Part shown: positions 54,201-62,600 of the stretch, one piece after another
Position numbering within the stretch: position 1 is the first letter of the stretch
Layout: each line of letters begins with the position of its first letter
From: Ypsolopha sequella
Taxonomy: Eukaryota > Arthropoda > Insecta > Lepidoptera > Ypsolophidae
Direction of reading: 5' to 3'
Length of the DNA stretch: 64,000 nt
Assembly: GCA_934047225.1 (NCBI GenBank)
Contig: OW203986.1
Span: forward strand, 23,439,221-23,503,220
Notes under the pieces: generated by a model
Seen by the model: only the letters and a program-made list of their open reading frames with translations
What the model was told of the DNA's origin: nothing
Databases searched by the model: none
Program-made: the position numbers and the translations under genes

Positions 54201-55494
54201 TTCAGGGCGAAAGCAAAAAATGTTAGTTTTATAATTTTTATAAAAAAAACTGAAATAGCTAGCAAAATATCAAATATCTAGATATTGTTGAAACACACCT
54301 AATAAAATATGTTTGAATTCTGTATATGGTTCCTATTCGTCAAACGAGGAGAAAAAGTGTGTTTGAAGACCTCATTTCAACAATTATTTCTATCGAGGAA
54401 AATTTATCTAAACATGATTTCCAATTTCAAAACCCTACATTATATAGTCAAAATGCATATACCAGAAATTAATTTAAATTTTGCGTGTACTTCATGAAAT
54501 ACACAAAAAAGAAGCACCAGTATTTTTTACATATCGCCTATATTATACTTTGAAGGCCAATAACTTTGTAATTTTTTGAAATACTTATTGAAAAATAATT
54601 TTTCTTCTGTTTACAGCTTTTCAAACGTAATTTATTTTCATGTAGGAGACGAAACATGGGTACATTATGTGCACTTATTACAGGTCGGGTTTAATGGGGA
54701 AAAACAATAAAAAAAAAGTTTGGCTTATTTATTGCTGATTATGTTTCTAATATAAAATTAATATTCTACTTGGTCCTTGATCCGACCCGGCTAATTCCAC
54801 CGGGCTCGAACCGCGCCTGTTTCAGTACAGTTCGGAAAAACCAAGAAAGAGATCGTGAAGATCACAGATAGCATCGCAGTAGGGCATTCTCGGCGCGTCA
54901 TAAAAAGGGGGGATTGCGCGGGGTGATACGGCACGGCTGACAGATAACTTCACATCCGTCTCCTTGGTTGGCCTGACCTGAATCGTAGAGGACACTTTAT
55001 TCAACACATACCTTTGGTTTTGGGTCTGGTTCTAGGAAAATACTCGAGTCTGGTGATTCTGGTGCTCTAAGTGCGTCTTTATTTATCACCTTTAGAACAT
55101 CTGGAAATAGAGAAATGTTTCTTTAAAAAATATCATCAATAAGTATAGTCGCCGGCGACGGCCGGGGCGTGGGCGCAGCGGGATTTTAGGGGTCTTATGG
55201 GCGCCGGCAGGGGGTGCTAGGTGGTGCACTTGCACCCCTTGGAAATCCTGGGAATATTATTATTTAATAAAACTTACCGATGGAACCTCTCAGTTTGAGT
55301 TGTGTCATACTGTATGTGATTGATTTGATTGTGAGCCAGATCGGCCTAATGTATTTTTAGTAATCACGAGTATAGTTAGAGCTAGTGATAGTAGTAATGC
55401 AATAAAGTTATTATTTACCGCGATCCTCATCGAAATCCATCATCAGCATTCTAACATCAGATTCCAAAAGTATTTCATCTATCCATAGTGCTAT
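48285..55494 (-). CDS. Unidentified protein, 3' exons (partial)
   Basis: Three exons fit together on the - strand. Exon 55494-55419 (76 nt; cag before, gtaaat after; only one open frame: IALWIDEILLESD...FDEDR plus one base). Exon 55100-55012 (89 nt; 'tttccag' before, 'gtatgtg' after): DVLKVINKDALRAPESPD, then FLEPDPKPK. Terminal exon 48374-48285: YAEEQLVERALELSVSQY, then KADKKKK and TAG. Phases agree (1, then 0), and an AATAAA lies at 48240-48235, about 45 bases after the stop. I do not recognise the family. The C-terminal piece is acidic then Lys-rich, without membrane segments. Upstream exons must lie to the right, possibly outside the window. The last intron (48375-55011) contains a complete LTR retrotransposon. 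Confidence 0.6.
48760..48887 (-). repeat. 3' LTR
   Basis: It runs TGATTTGTATCGGG to CATACATATCA on the + strand (TG...CA). It is identical to the 5' LTR except for one extra A in the AAATAAAAG run. It carries AATCCCGATACA and an AAATA-rich stretch near its 3' side. Outside it lies the target duplication CCTTC. Confidence 0.95.
49101..53339 (-). CDS. Gag-pol polyprotein, gypsy class
   Basis: A single 1,412-codon ORF starting at a true ATG about 50 bases inside the 5' LTR. Order: gag capsid-like region (1-180); Gly-rich linker; zinc knuckles CDACGATAHNTAHC (255-268) and CSSCKMQGHLRRVC (275-288); protease LDTGA (351-355); reverse transcriptase with KIDLAQAY (583-590) and FLDD (645-648); RNase H with TCDAS (792-796); integrase with a zinc-binding H...H...CETC (to 1047), HIDFLG (D1075) and SDNGPPF (D1129). 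The third catalytic position, exactly 36 residues after D1129, is K1165 (codon 49847-49845) where the family has glutamate. All other domains are uninterrupted. There is no frameshift between gag and pol. Confidence 0.95.
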   Translation of the reverse strand: MSIGKIREFDMESGNWKSYCERLEMYFKANEVKAEKQLATLVSVVGDECYELMVTLTSPKKPSEYTYDALVTLVGNHVCPKPSIMAERYSFRLRRQGVNEDIKQYVAVLKKLARTCDFDTALMDNLRDQFVCGVSGDVIRQRLFAEEHLTFSKAVTLAQSLEAAERDASMMQIRSGMENMQISASTARTGRGSGASEINLIAGRGVGGRDTGRMPGTCGGGGGGGGSGRPAAAAVVVNNRPHSGAVPRSYVGRRCDACGATAHNTAHCRFKTYTCSSCKMQGHLRRVCPNTSMSSGKRAAKSNSGAYFLAGENGDSNSNSEDEAIYKMELNRYKPVSLPISINGKEVIMELDTGAACSFVSKSTYERHFSDIKLKPSSTVFKFYDGTKISPLGMLSPIVSYGNKNKELDLYVLDKGETSLLGRQWLAELEINIPVLRYDKSSSCSHVYSLCDKTDVPNDLHVLLDRHKEVFDGGLGRYTGGTATLRVRPDAVPVFRRARPLPFALKERVDAEIDAMLESGIIEPVDCSDWATPLVPVNKKDGSLRVCADFKVTLNPVLMVDRYPLPRVEELFANLNNGVKFTKIDLAQAYNQVCLSEESKMYTVINTHRGLFKYNRLVYGLASSSGIFSRISDSIVKNIPNAQTFLDDILITGKDQASHLKALEAVLERLKTLGLKIKKSKCTFFADEVYYLGYIISKEGIKPDPSKITAITKMPRPSNVTELRSFLGMVNFYSKFISKASETLDPLHALLKKSASWRWTGECEKAFRRIKELLSGSEVLAHYDAKKELTLTCDASSHGIGGLITQPDRDGRERPIAYVSRKLNAAELNYSQIDKEALAIVFCTSKFHQYLFGRKFHLKTDHKPLVSIFGPQNAVPSMTSSRMQRWAIILLGYDFDIQYISTSSNCADVLSRLPVGETKEDELPEQSYLHFASNALLIDNNEVRLMTTRDRLLGRVVNYMSDGWPEVVEDRELRPYFNRRKELYLELGCIMWGHRVVIPESCRDKILTELHEPHMGIVKTKAMARSYIWWPGLDEDIEKHGKACETCMAVAPAPVASPSIPWHWPSRPQERVHIDFLGPIGGKMYLVAIDARTKWIEVFLMSSTSAEQVISKLRESWARFGIAKQVVSDNGPPFSSREFNAFLAINGVQHMYSSPYHPASNGAVKGAVKLIKNVIKKAMVDKLDTWVAIQRFLLHYRNTPHSTTGESPAKMMLGRDLRVRLDLLKPDRSTRVFKEQSKIANKKGSVSREMTLGDSIAYRDYRPGGKWAKGIVVDRLGGSDYTVAGEDGSMHHRHIDQMKRRVRNSLVYPSTSTDCAQGVTVEGSPQNSDESSTNHPSEVHTDADQGESGTTSDAFLQTQQITIEANAGRKSSIMTEEEGSDNAGSSRPPIIVERKYPLRNKKRVQRFGFEID
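53390..53516 (-). repeat. 5' LTR
   Basis: Partner of 48760-48887, 127 bp. On the - strand the internal region begins CTGGACGACGAGG directly after the LTR; TGGACGACGAGG is the candidate primer-binding site, with the tRNA unidentified. Target duplication CCTTC follows at 53517-53521. Confidence 0.93.
53720..54126. other. Noncoding intronic stretch
   Basis: No exon was recognised here in the last intron of the - strand gene. AT-rich without clear repeat ends. Confidence 0.35.
54127..54537 (+). mobile_element. GGCGATA-family element, copy 5
   Basis: It begins at TTAA (54127-54130) with GAGGCTATGTGAATT and ends ACATATCGCC; the right TTAA has decayed. It is inverted relative to and closely matches 11212-11629 ('gtttgaagacctcatttcaa'). 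Confidence 0.72.
54540..55011. other. Intron stretch with a repeat-like GC-rich block
   Basis: A - strand frame at 55007-54822 covers a GC-richer block (54780-55000). It follows the 55012 exon end directly, but reading straight through from that exon meets a stop (TAA) within five codons, so I treat it as intron or repeat sequence. I cannot name the repeat. Confidence 0.35.
55278..55308 (-). other. Possible alternative first coding exon
   Basis: On the - strand ATG at 55308 opens ten codons (MTQLKLRGSI) plus one base and ends at a strong donor GGTAAGTTT. The phase (1) matches the 55100-55012 exon. A preceding 'cacatacag' could also be an acceptor. A short isoform of the unidentified gene could begin here; a chance match in phase has odds of about one in three. 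Confidence 0.3.
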
Positions 55495-55904
55495 CTGCGA
55501 AATAAAAACATCATTTTTGTCAACATAAGACATTTTCAATAACATCTGCCGGGGTCCGTCAATTAGTAGGATCATCGAAGTGTCTAAAAGAAAGGTTCGA
55601 GAATCACCGTGAATGTCCTAAATATTTATACATGTGATGCCCGTATCTGCACCTCTGCTGACGTCTACGAGTACATCACACCATATAATGTAGACGAGGA
55701 GGACGTTGTTTTAGGATGAAACCGGAAACAGCCCCGAATTTCCCCTGGGCCTAGTGGCCCAGTTGCTCTACGGGCCCCAACCACCCGTTATCCCGACCAG
55801 GCAGCTTGCCTGATAGTATTATAGAGAAAAATAAAAAAATAAATTATTACGGGGCATATTATACGTCAGCACGTATGACGACTGTTGACATAACTATAGT
55901 GAAA
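55495..55904. other. Upstream intron stretch, no exon recognised
   Basis: I searched for an exon preceding 55494 and found none that I trust. Repeat-like, GC-richer wording occurs at 55700-55810 ('ggcccagttgctctacggg'). Confidence 0.3.
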
Positions 55905-56153
55905 TTTAATCAACCGCCCAAATTCTTACTGGAGACTTGGTCAGTGATCAGGAACAAGGTTCAATGATACTTTTTTCGAAATCATGAAATAAATTTTGAT
56001 CCCGTACGAACTGGACTAGTTCAAATACAATTACTAGTATAGGCAGTACGGCTGCAAAAAAGATTTGTTTTTGAATTTCAGCTGAAGGGTCATTAAATAT
56101 TGTTCCTGATCACTAACCGAGTCTCCAGTATGAATTCGAGCGGTTGATTAAAT
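55905..56153. mobile_element. TIR element (TTTAATCAACCGC ends)
   Basis: Ends TTTAATCAACCGC and GCGGTTGATTAAA are inverted; arms continue with 'actggagacttgg' / 'ccgagtctccagt' and 'gtgatcaggaacaa' / 'ttgttcctgatcac'. The LINE tail begins immediately to its right. Confidence 0.85.
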
Positions 56154-58390
56154 TATTCATAATAATTCATAATTCATAATAATTTATTTGTCAAACATAG
56201 GTACAATAATTGGATACACATAAGTTTAAAATGGTCTCTCTATGTTTCGCCTTAAAGGCACACAAATATTTGAAAGTAAGTACTTATAGCTAGATGAAAG
56301 TCATAATAAAATAATATGTACAATGTTAAATTTCAAAAAATATTTACAATTAAAAAATTTTTGGTTATATTGCTAGATATCATGAAAGAAACCAGACGCA
56401 CTAAACTGTAAAAAAATATTTAACTACTGTGGCAGCTTGTCATCGTTTAGGAACTCTTTTACGGAGTAGTAAACTTTGTCAATTAATATTTCTTTTATTT
56501 CATTTTTAAATTTGGAGATATTTTCAGTTTGACGAATATTTGGTGGTAACTTATTAAAAACTTTGGGTGCCATTCCCAGCACACTCTCCGTGAGTATAGA
56601 TTTTTTTTATTTAAAAGCAGCCACTTGGTTTTCCAATCTTTTACTTTTGAAAGAATTGAATAGGGTCCTGTTTGTTTTTACAAAAAGAGATAGTTCTAGG
56701 ATATATAGGCAAGGCAGCGTTAATATTTTTAGTTCCTTAAAATGAGGCTTGCATGTGTCACGTCTTTTCAGTTTTTTGATTTTTCTAATACAAGTTTTTT
56801 GGGCTCTGAAGGCACGAACCCTATCAAATGAATTGCCCCAGAATATTACTCCATAACGGAGTGTTGTTTCCACGTAACCATAGTAGGCATTCAAAACCGC
56901 TTTACGGTTGGCTACTTTAACTAACATATACAGAGCAAATGAAAACTTATTTAATTTTTTGCAGACACTCTCCACATGTGCTTTCCAATTTAACTTATTA
57001 TCAATATTTAAACCTAAGAATTTTATTATGTCAATTTCTTCTATTTTTTTGTCCTCATATGAAATTTCAATAGCCGGTGGTTGAGTCCGTTGTCTAAAAT
57101 TCATTAATTTGGTCTTATCAATATTTATTAAGAGATTATTAGATTTAAGCCAGTTATTTATTAATATTAAAGTTGTTTTAATTTCGGAGATGTGATTATC
57201 TTGTTCACTAAATATAACTGTGCTGTCATCAGCAAATAAAACCATTGGGTGTCTGGTGCTTTTCGGAAGGTCATTTATATATACCAAGAAGAGTAGGGGA
57301 CCCAGAATACTTCCTTGTGGTACACCATATTTTATTTGTCTAGAATCAGACCTATATGTAAGACGTCAACTGCTTGAGACCTGTTTGATAAGTAGGATCT
57401 TATAAGACTTGCTATGTTACCTCTCACTCCATAACATTCTAGCTTTTTCATTAGCAGTTCATGATCAACGAAATCGAACGCTTTCGTCATATCCATATAC
57501 ATTGCTGATACAGGGGTACTCTTATCCATGTTGGTAATTATTTTGTATAAAAAGTCAAAAATTGCCATATTTGTAGATTTATTGCGACGAAATCCCTTTT
57601 GTTCTGCTACAAGTATATTGTTAACCTCAAAGAAATTATAAAGTGAATTATAGATTACTTTTTCTATTATCTTTGAAAATATGGGTATTTGGGCAACAGG
57701 TCTGTAAAAATTTACGTCTTCTTTATTTTCCTTTTTGAAGAGTCAATTTAAATTATTGTCAATTTTAATCCTTGCGAATAAATCCCTTGTTCAATGCATA
57801 GGTTAATTATAAAGCTGAGAATTGGTGCAATAATCTCGGCAAAGTGTTTAACAGCTCTTGTATTGATTTCGTCATACCCTGTCGTGTTAGTATTATTAAG
57901 AGATTGTATAATTCGAAAAATTTCATATGGATCAGTAGGTCTAATAAAGCTGGAATTAGGAATAGATTCTGTTAATGTCATGTTTAGTTTATTTTGCGAA
58001 ATTGCTATATCAGAATAGTGGTTATTAAAAATGTTTGCAATTTCCTGTGGGTTTGTTACTGTGCGATCTCCTATTTTATTTTTATCTATACTAGATTTAG
58101 GAAGATTTGGTTTTAGGCTATTAATTACCTGCCACGTTGCCTTGGATTTGTTTTTAGCAGTCTTTATATGAAAATCATTTGGTGATTTTTTTGTTAGTTT
58201 TATGATTTTACTAAACCTTTTTGAGTAGTTTTTGAATTCATGGCGAGTTTGGACATTCGGTGACAGTCTAAACCTCCATAACAGCTCTCTTTTGTGTTTA
58301 CTGCATTTTCTGATACCCTTCGAGATCCATTTTGGCTTCGTTTTCGTGGAAATTTTAACTTTAATATTAGGAAAACATAGGTCGTATAGG
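56154..58390 (-). mobile_element. 5'-truncated CR1/L2-like LINE
   Basis: On the - strand it runs from within the region before the reverse transcriptase (58390) through RT and a 3' UTR to a microsatellite-like tail of AATTATGAAT units (about 56190-56154). The endonuclease domain is absent, so the copy is 5'-truncated. Tail type and GVPQGSILGPLLF wording suggest the CR1/L2 side of LINE diversity; this is inference. Confidence 0.75.
56427..58385 (-). pseudogene. LINE reverse transcriptase, frameshifted
   Basis: Coding pieces in order: KWISKGIRKCSKHKREL (near 58330) through GYDEINTRAVK to a stop at 57748; then, in another frame, FYRPVAQIPIFSKIIEKV, YMDMTKAFDFVDHELL to 57332; then YGVPQGSILGPLLFLVYIND, the catalytic FADD, and KFLGLNID to a stop at 56607; then APKVFNKLPPNIRQTE to about 56427. 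At least two frameshifts and one stop break it. Motifs KAFD and FADD are RT signatures. It cannot make a full protein. Confidence 0.82.
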
Positions 58391-58409
58391 CTTCACCCTA
58401 AACAGGCTG

Positions 58410-58628
58410 TTAAGATGAATTTGTGGAAGCTGAAAACTGGCAATAGTACCCGTACAGACGAACAACTTTCCATGAGAATTCGAATACATTTTGGTCTGGT
58501 AGCGATGTAACTTTTCTATGGAACAGCAGATTTTTTTTTCGCGATTCGAGGATTGGCTCTATAGAAAATAAAGGTTGTTCGTATGGACGAGTATTATCGC
58601 TAGTTTCCAGCTTCCGTACTTAACTTAA
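58410..58628. mobile_element. TIR element adjacent to the LINE 5' end
   Basis: The arm 'ggaagctgaaaactggcaat' pairs with 'atcgctagtttccagcttcc', and 'cagacgaacaac' pairs with 'gttgttcgtatg'. Both outer ends read TTAAG when taken inward. Frames over it are not genes. Confidence 0.75.
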
Positions 58629-59100
58629 TTTTTTGAAGATGAAGTTATAATAATTTCTGATGTTTATTTATAGTAATGAAAGTCGGTTAAAAATTATATT
58701 GTCTGTACTTGTTCATTTTATTTGTTAAATTTCCGAACTGGCCTCGGGATGGGCCTCAAATGTCAGTGCCTAGGGGCCCCTGCTCTTTAAGTCCGGGCCT
58801 GACCGGAAAACAGGTAAATAACGTCTATAATTTTTATAATTGGTATAATTTAAATTCCCACCTTGTCCGCCATTTCTATCATGAACTTAGATTTGGGACG
58901 GCAACTACATCGACCACGCGGTACCGGCTCATTCATGTTCTTACACACCCCGCGCAGAATTATGTTAGACACTCGTTGCATTCTGAAAAAAAAAAACATC
59001 TGTTTAAAGTTGCATTGTATAATGCATTTCGCTGCGGTTTGCTACTGAGCACGCGATATGACGGCAGTGCTTTGTATCACCATAGGTTTTAAAAAATAGC
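58629..59100. other. Stretch between TIR element and BEL LTR
   Basis: Contains a GC-rich repeat-like piece ('ggggcccctgctctttaagt', 58775-58795). The left boundary of the BEL/Pao 3' LTR lies somewhere to the right of or within this stretch. No host exon was recognised. Confidence 0.3.
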
Positions 59101-59511
59101 GGGAAGTGAAGAGAAATAATTACGAAGATGAAAGATCTGACCTTGGGAAGGAGCTGCATGCACCACAAACCACGCTTCGCCTGAGCCACCAAGTCTCTGG
59201 TGTTCTCCAAGATGGTTTTCTTCTTCCTCTTCGTGCCTGGTTGCGCTCTTCTCGGCTAATCTTCTTCGTAATAGTAATAGATGAAAATGAGGCGCACAGC
59301 GGGTGCGATCTCAAAATGGCGGGCGGTAGGGTCGAGGTAGGACCTAGTCGAATGACAATCAGCGTATACCTCCGGCGTGAAAGGCTTCTGATTGACGACT
59401 GATTGATTTGCGTCCAAAACTAAGCGGGTGGAGATGCAGCGAAAATGACAGTTGAAAATATTAATTCACAACTACCCCGCAGTATGAGAGCCACAAGAAG
59501 TGGCGCGAACA
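59100..59511 (-). repeat. Probable 3' LTR of the BEL/Pao element (left end unresolved)
   Basis: On the - strand the internal region ends in a purine-rich GCCGGGGGCAAA (59523-59512) and the LTR starts TGTTCGCGCCACTTC at 59511, the usual BEL/Pao arrangement. The other LTR is outside the window, so the LTR's left end cannot be measured; 59100 is an arbitrary limit. Confidence 0.55.
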
Positions 59512-59611
59512 TTTGCCCCCGGCGTTAAAACCATTGGTTTTAAAATAAGAATAGAAAAGTAAAAATAAGACAGAGAATAACGAAATTTTGAAGCGGGGGC
59601 AAAGAAAGGAG

Positions 59612-62600
59612 TTATTGAGATGGGAGAGGGCAAAGACGCACGACAGGTCGTTTGTAAACACCTGTCGTCGTTTTGACAGAAGCTACCCTAATGACATTAT
59701 CTTTGCCAGGGTATACAGCTACAATAACACCGAGCGGCCATTGAAGCGGTGGAGTGTTATCGGTAACTACAACGACAACAGATCCAATTTTGATTGGGTT
59801 GGAAGGTGTATTCCATTTTCCTCTAGACTGGAGAAGATGGAGATAATCATTCTTCCATCGCCTTGCGAACGATTCTACCATTTGATCAAGCAACGCGTAG
59901 CGACGTAATAAATTAACTGGCTCATCAGCCACCTTACAAGCGGGTAATTCTTTTAAAGGAGTTGACATCAGAAAATGTGCAGGAGTTAACGCGCTAAGTT
60001 CAGATGGATCTTCACTCAGCAGCGTAAGCGGACGAGAATTTATGACACATTCTATTTGCGTAACTACAGTTAATAATTCTTCGTAGGTCAACAGTTGAGT
60101 ACCTACTACTCTATGCAAATGCGTCTTAAATCCTTTGACATATATCTCATAATGTCCCCCAAAATGTGGGCTACGTGGAATATTAAATTTCCATTGTATT
60201 CTATGATCGGCAAGTTCATTCGCGAAAGACGTTTTAAATTCTTCGGAGTTTGTCAAATTGTAAATTTCTGAGAGGGCATTTCTAGCGCCTACAAAGTTCG
60301 TAGCATTATCTGAATATACGAAAGACACTGCTCCACGTCTAGATAAAAAACGTTTGAACGCGGAAAGAAAAGTGTTCGTGCTAAGATCAGTTGCCAATTC
60401 AACGTGAACTGCACGAGTCACCAGGCATACAAATATGCAGAGGTAACATTTGACGGGACGGACTCCACGTTTTCGATACGGAGTGATACTGATAGGACCA
60501 CAATAATCCACAGCGCAGTGGACAAAAGCTTTAGCCTCATTAACGCGGCATGATGGTAAATCTGCCATGAAAGGGAAGGTTTGTCTCGGCTTCGCCTTAA
60601 AACAATAATTGCAGCTATGTATTACGCGACGAACAATATTTCGACAGGAAAGTATCCAAAATTTTTGGCGGATTATTGACATTAAAGCCACTGGTCCAGT
60701 GTGACAATTTTTGCGATGATAATGAATGATAATCAATTCGACAATATGATTTTTACGAGGTAACAACACAGGGTGTTGTTGATCGAACGTCATGTCTGTG
60801 TTGCGAAGTCGACCACCAACGCGTAACAATCCATTTTTATCTAAAAATGGCGATAGTCGATTTAAAGCGGGAGAACAAAGTTTATTTGACTTTAATCTTT
60901 TTATTTCATCAAGAAAATAAAATGCTTGAAGAGCTTTAATCAATGCAACTTCAGCGAAATCCATATCGGTAGCGGTAAAAATATTAGAGCGCGGTAAAAT
61001 ACGTAAAAATCGGTAGATGTAAATGATTGTGTGTAAAAGCACAAGCCATGACGAAATTCTTTCCGAAAGAGAAAGAAGTGGATGCGGTTCTTCATTACTA
61101 AAAGCGGGAAGAGAAATTGTTTTTGATTCCGGCAAGTTTTCTTCAATAGAAGCTGATTCTATTGTTTTGATTGGCCACTCTTTAGCGTCCAGATAAAGCC
61201 AAGCAGGTCCAGTGAACCAGAGCGGGTGACTCATCAACTGCGTGGGAGTGAGACCACGGGAAAGACAGTCGCTCGGGTTTTGAAAACCAGCTGTATGGTA
61301 AAAACATTCAGCGGGAATAGCGGATATTATTTTTGTTATACGCGTCGCGACAAAGGTTTTAAACCTGTGCGGTGAGGAATGTATCCAGTGTAAAGTTACC
61401 ATAGAATCGGTAAAACAGTAAATACGTTCAATATTGTGACGTATTTTATAAGCGTCAACTACACGACGAGTTAATTTCGACATGAGTAACGAGGCACAAA
61501 GCTCAAGGCGGGCGACACTGACGGTCTTGAGCGGACAGACTTTTGACTTTGCGCATACCAGCCGAATGCTAGTGCAAGTGTCTGAGTCATCTTGTACTCT
61601 AATATATACGACACATCCGTATCCACGTTCACTTGCGTCTGCAAATGATATTATCGAAATTTTCGAATTTTGGAACACGTCTAAGTGGCGTTTAATACGT
61701 AAATCCCGCAAAACAGGTAGCTCCTTCAAATAGTTTTGCCAAATCTGCGCAATATCAGAGGGTAGTGTTTCATCCCAGTCTAATTTTAAAATACAGATTT
61801 TCTGCAAGAGTAATTTTGCGTACAAGATCACAGGAGCGGTAAAGCCGAGGACGTCGTACTGACGTGCTATCACGGACAAAACATTGCGTTTAGTACATGG
61901 GCGACTATCTAGCGATACAGTAAAAGAGAACTCGTCAGAATCAGGCGACCACTGTAAGCCAAGAACTTTAAGAGTTTGAGTTTGTTCTTCAAAATTCTTA
62001 CTAGAATTTAAGCGGTGAGTATCAGGCAGTGTATCAAGTAACTGTTGACAGTTACTAGACCACTTGACGAGCTCAAAGCCACCGGCCTTAAGCAATCCTA
62101 CCAGCTCATCTCTGAGCTGTAAAGAGCCCTGCACGGTGGGCGTGCTATAGCAGATGTCGTCCATGTAACAGTTTCGTGCGGCTGCAGTAGCGGCGAGCGG
62201 GTACGCTGAACTCCCATCCTCACAGAGTTTCCTGACTACTCTCATCGCAAGGAAAGGGCTACTACGTAGTCCAAAGCAGACGCGATTGAACTGATAAGCG
62301 ATAAGCGGTGAACACGTGTCAAAGCGGTATAAAAACTTTTGAAATTTGCGATCATCGGCGTTAACCAAAACTTGTAAGAACATTTGTTTGATATCCGAGG
62401 TAAAAGCGATTTCATACAAGCGGAAGTCAAGTAAAATTAAAAACAAATCGTTTTGCAAATTAGCACCTGTGTGCAGCGTGTCATTTAATGACACACGAGT
62501 ACCATCAGCGGAGTCAGTCTTAGTACTGGCATTCATACAAATACGCACCTTTGTCGTTGATTTATCAACACGCACTACGGGATGATGCGGAATATAATAA

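Noticed and set aside
54822..55007. A further exon of the unidentified - strand gene
   Set aside because: Direct read-through from the 55012 exon hits a stop, and the nearest acceptor would imply an intron of only about 40 bases.
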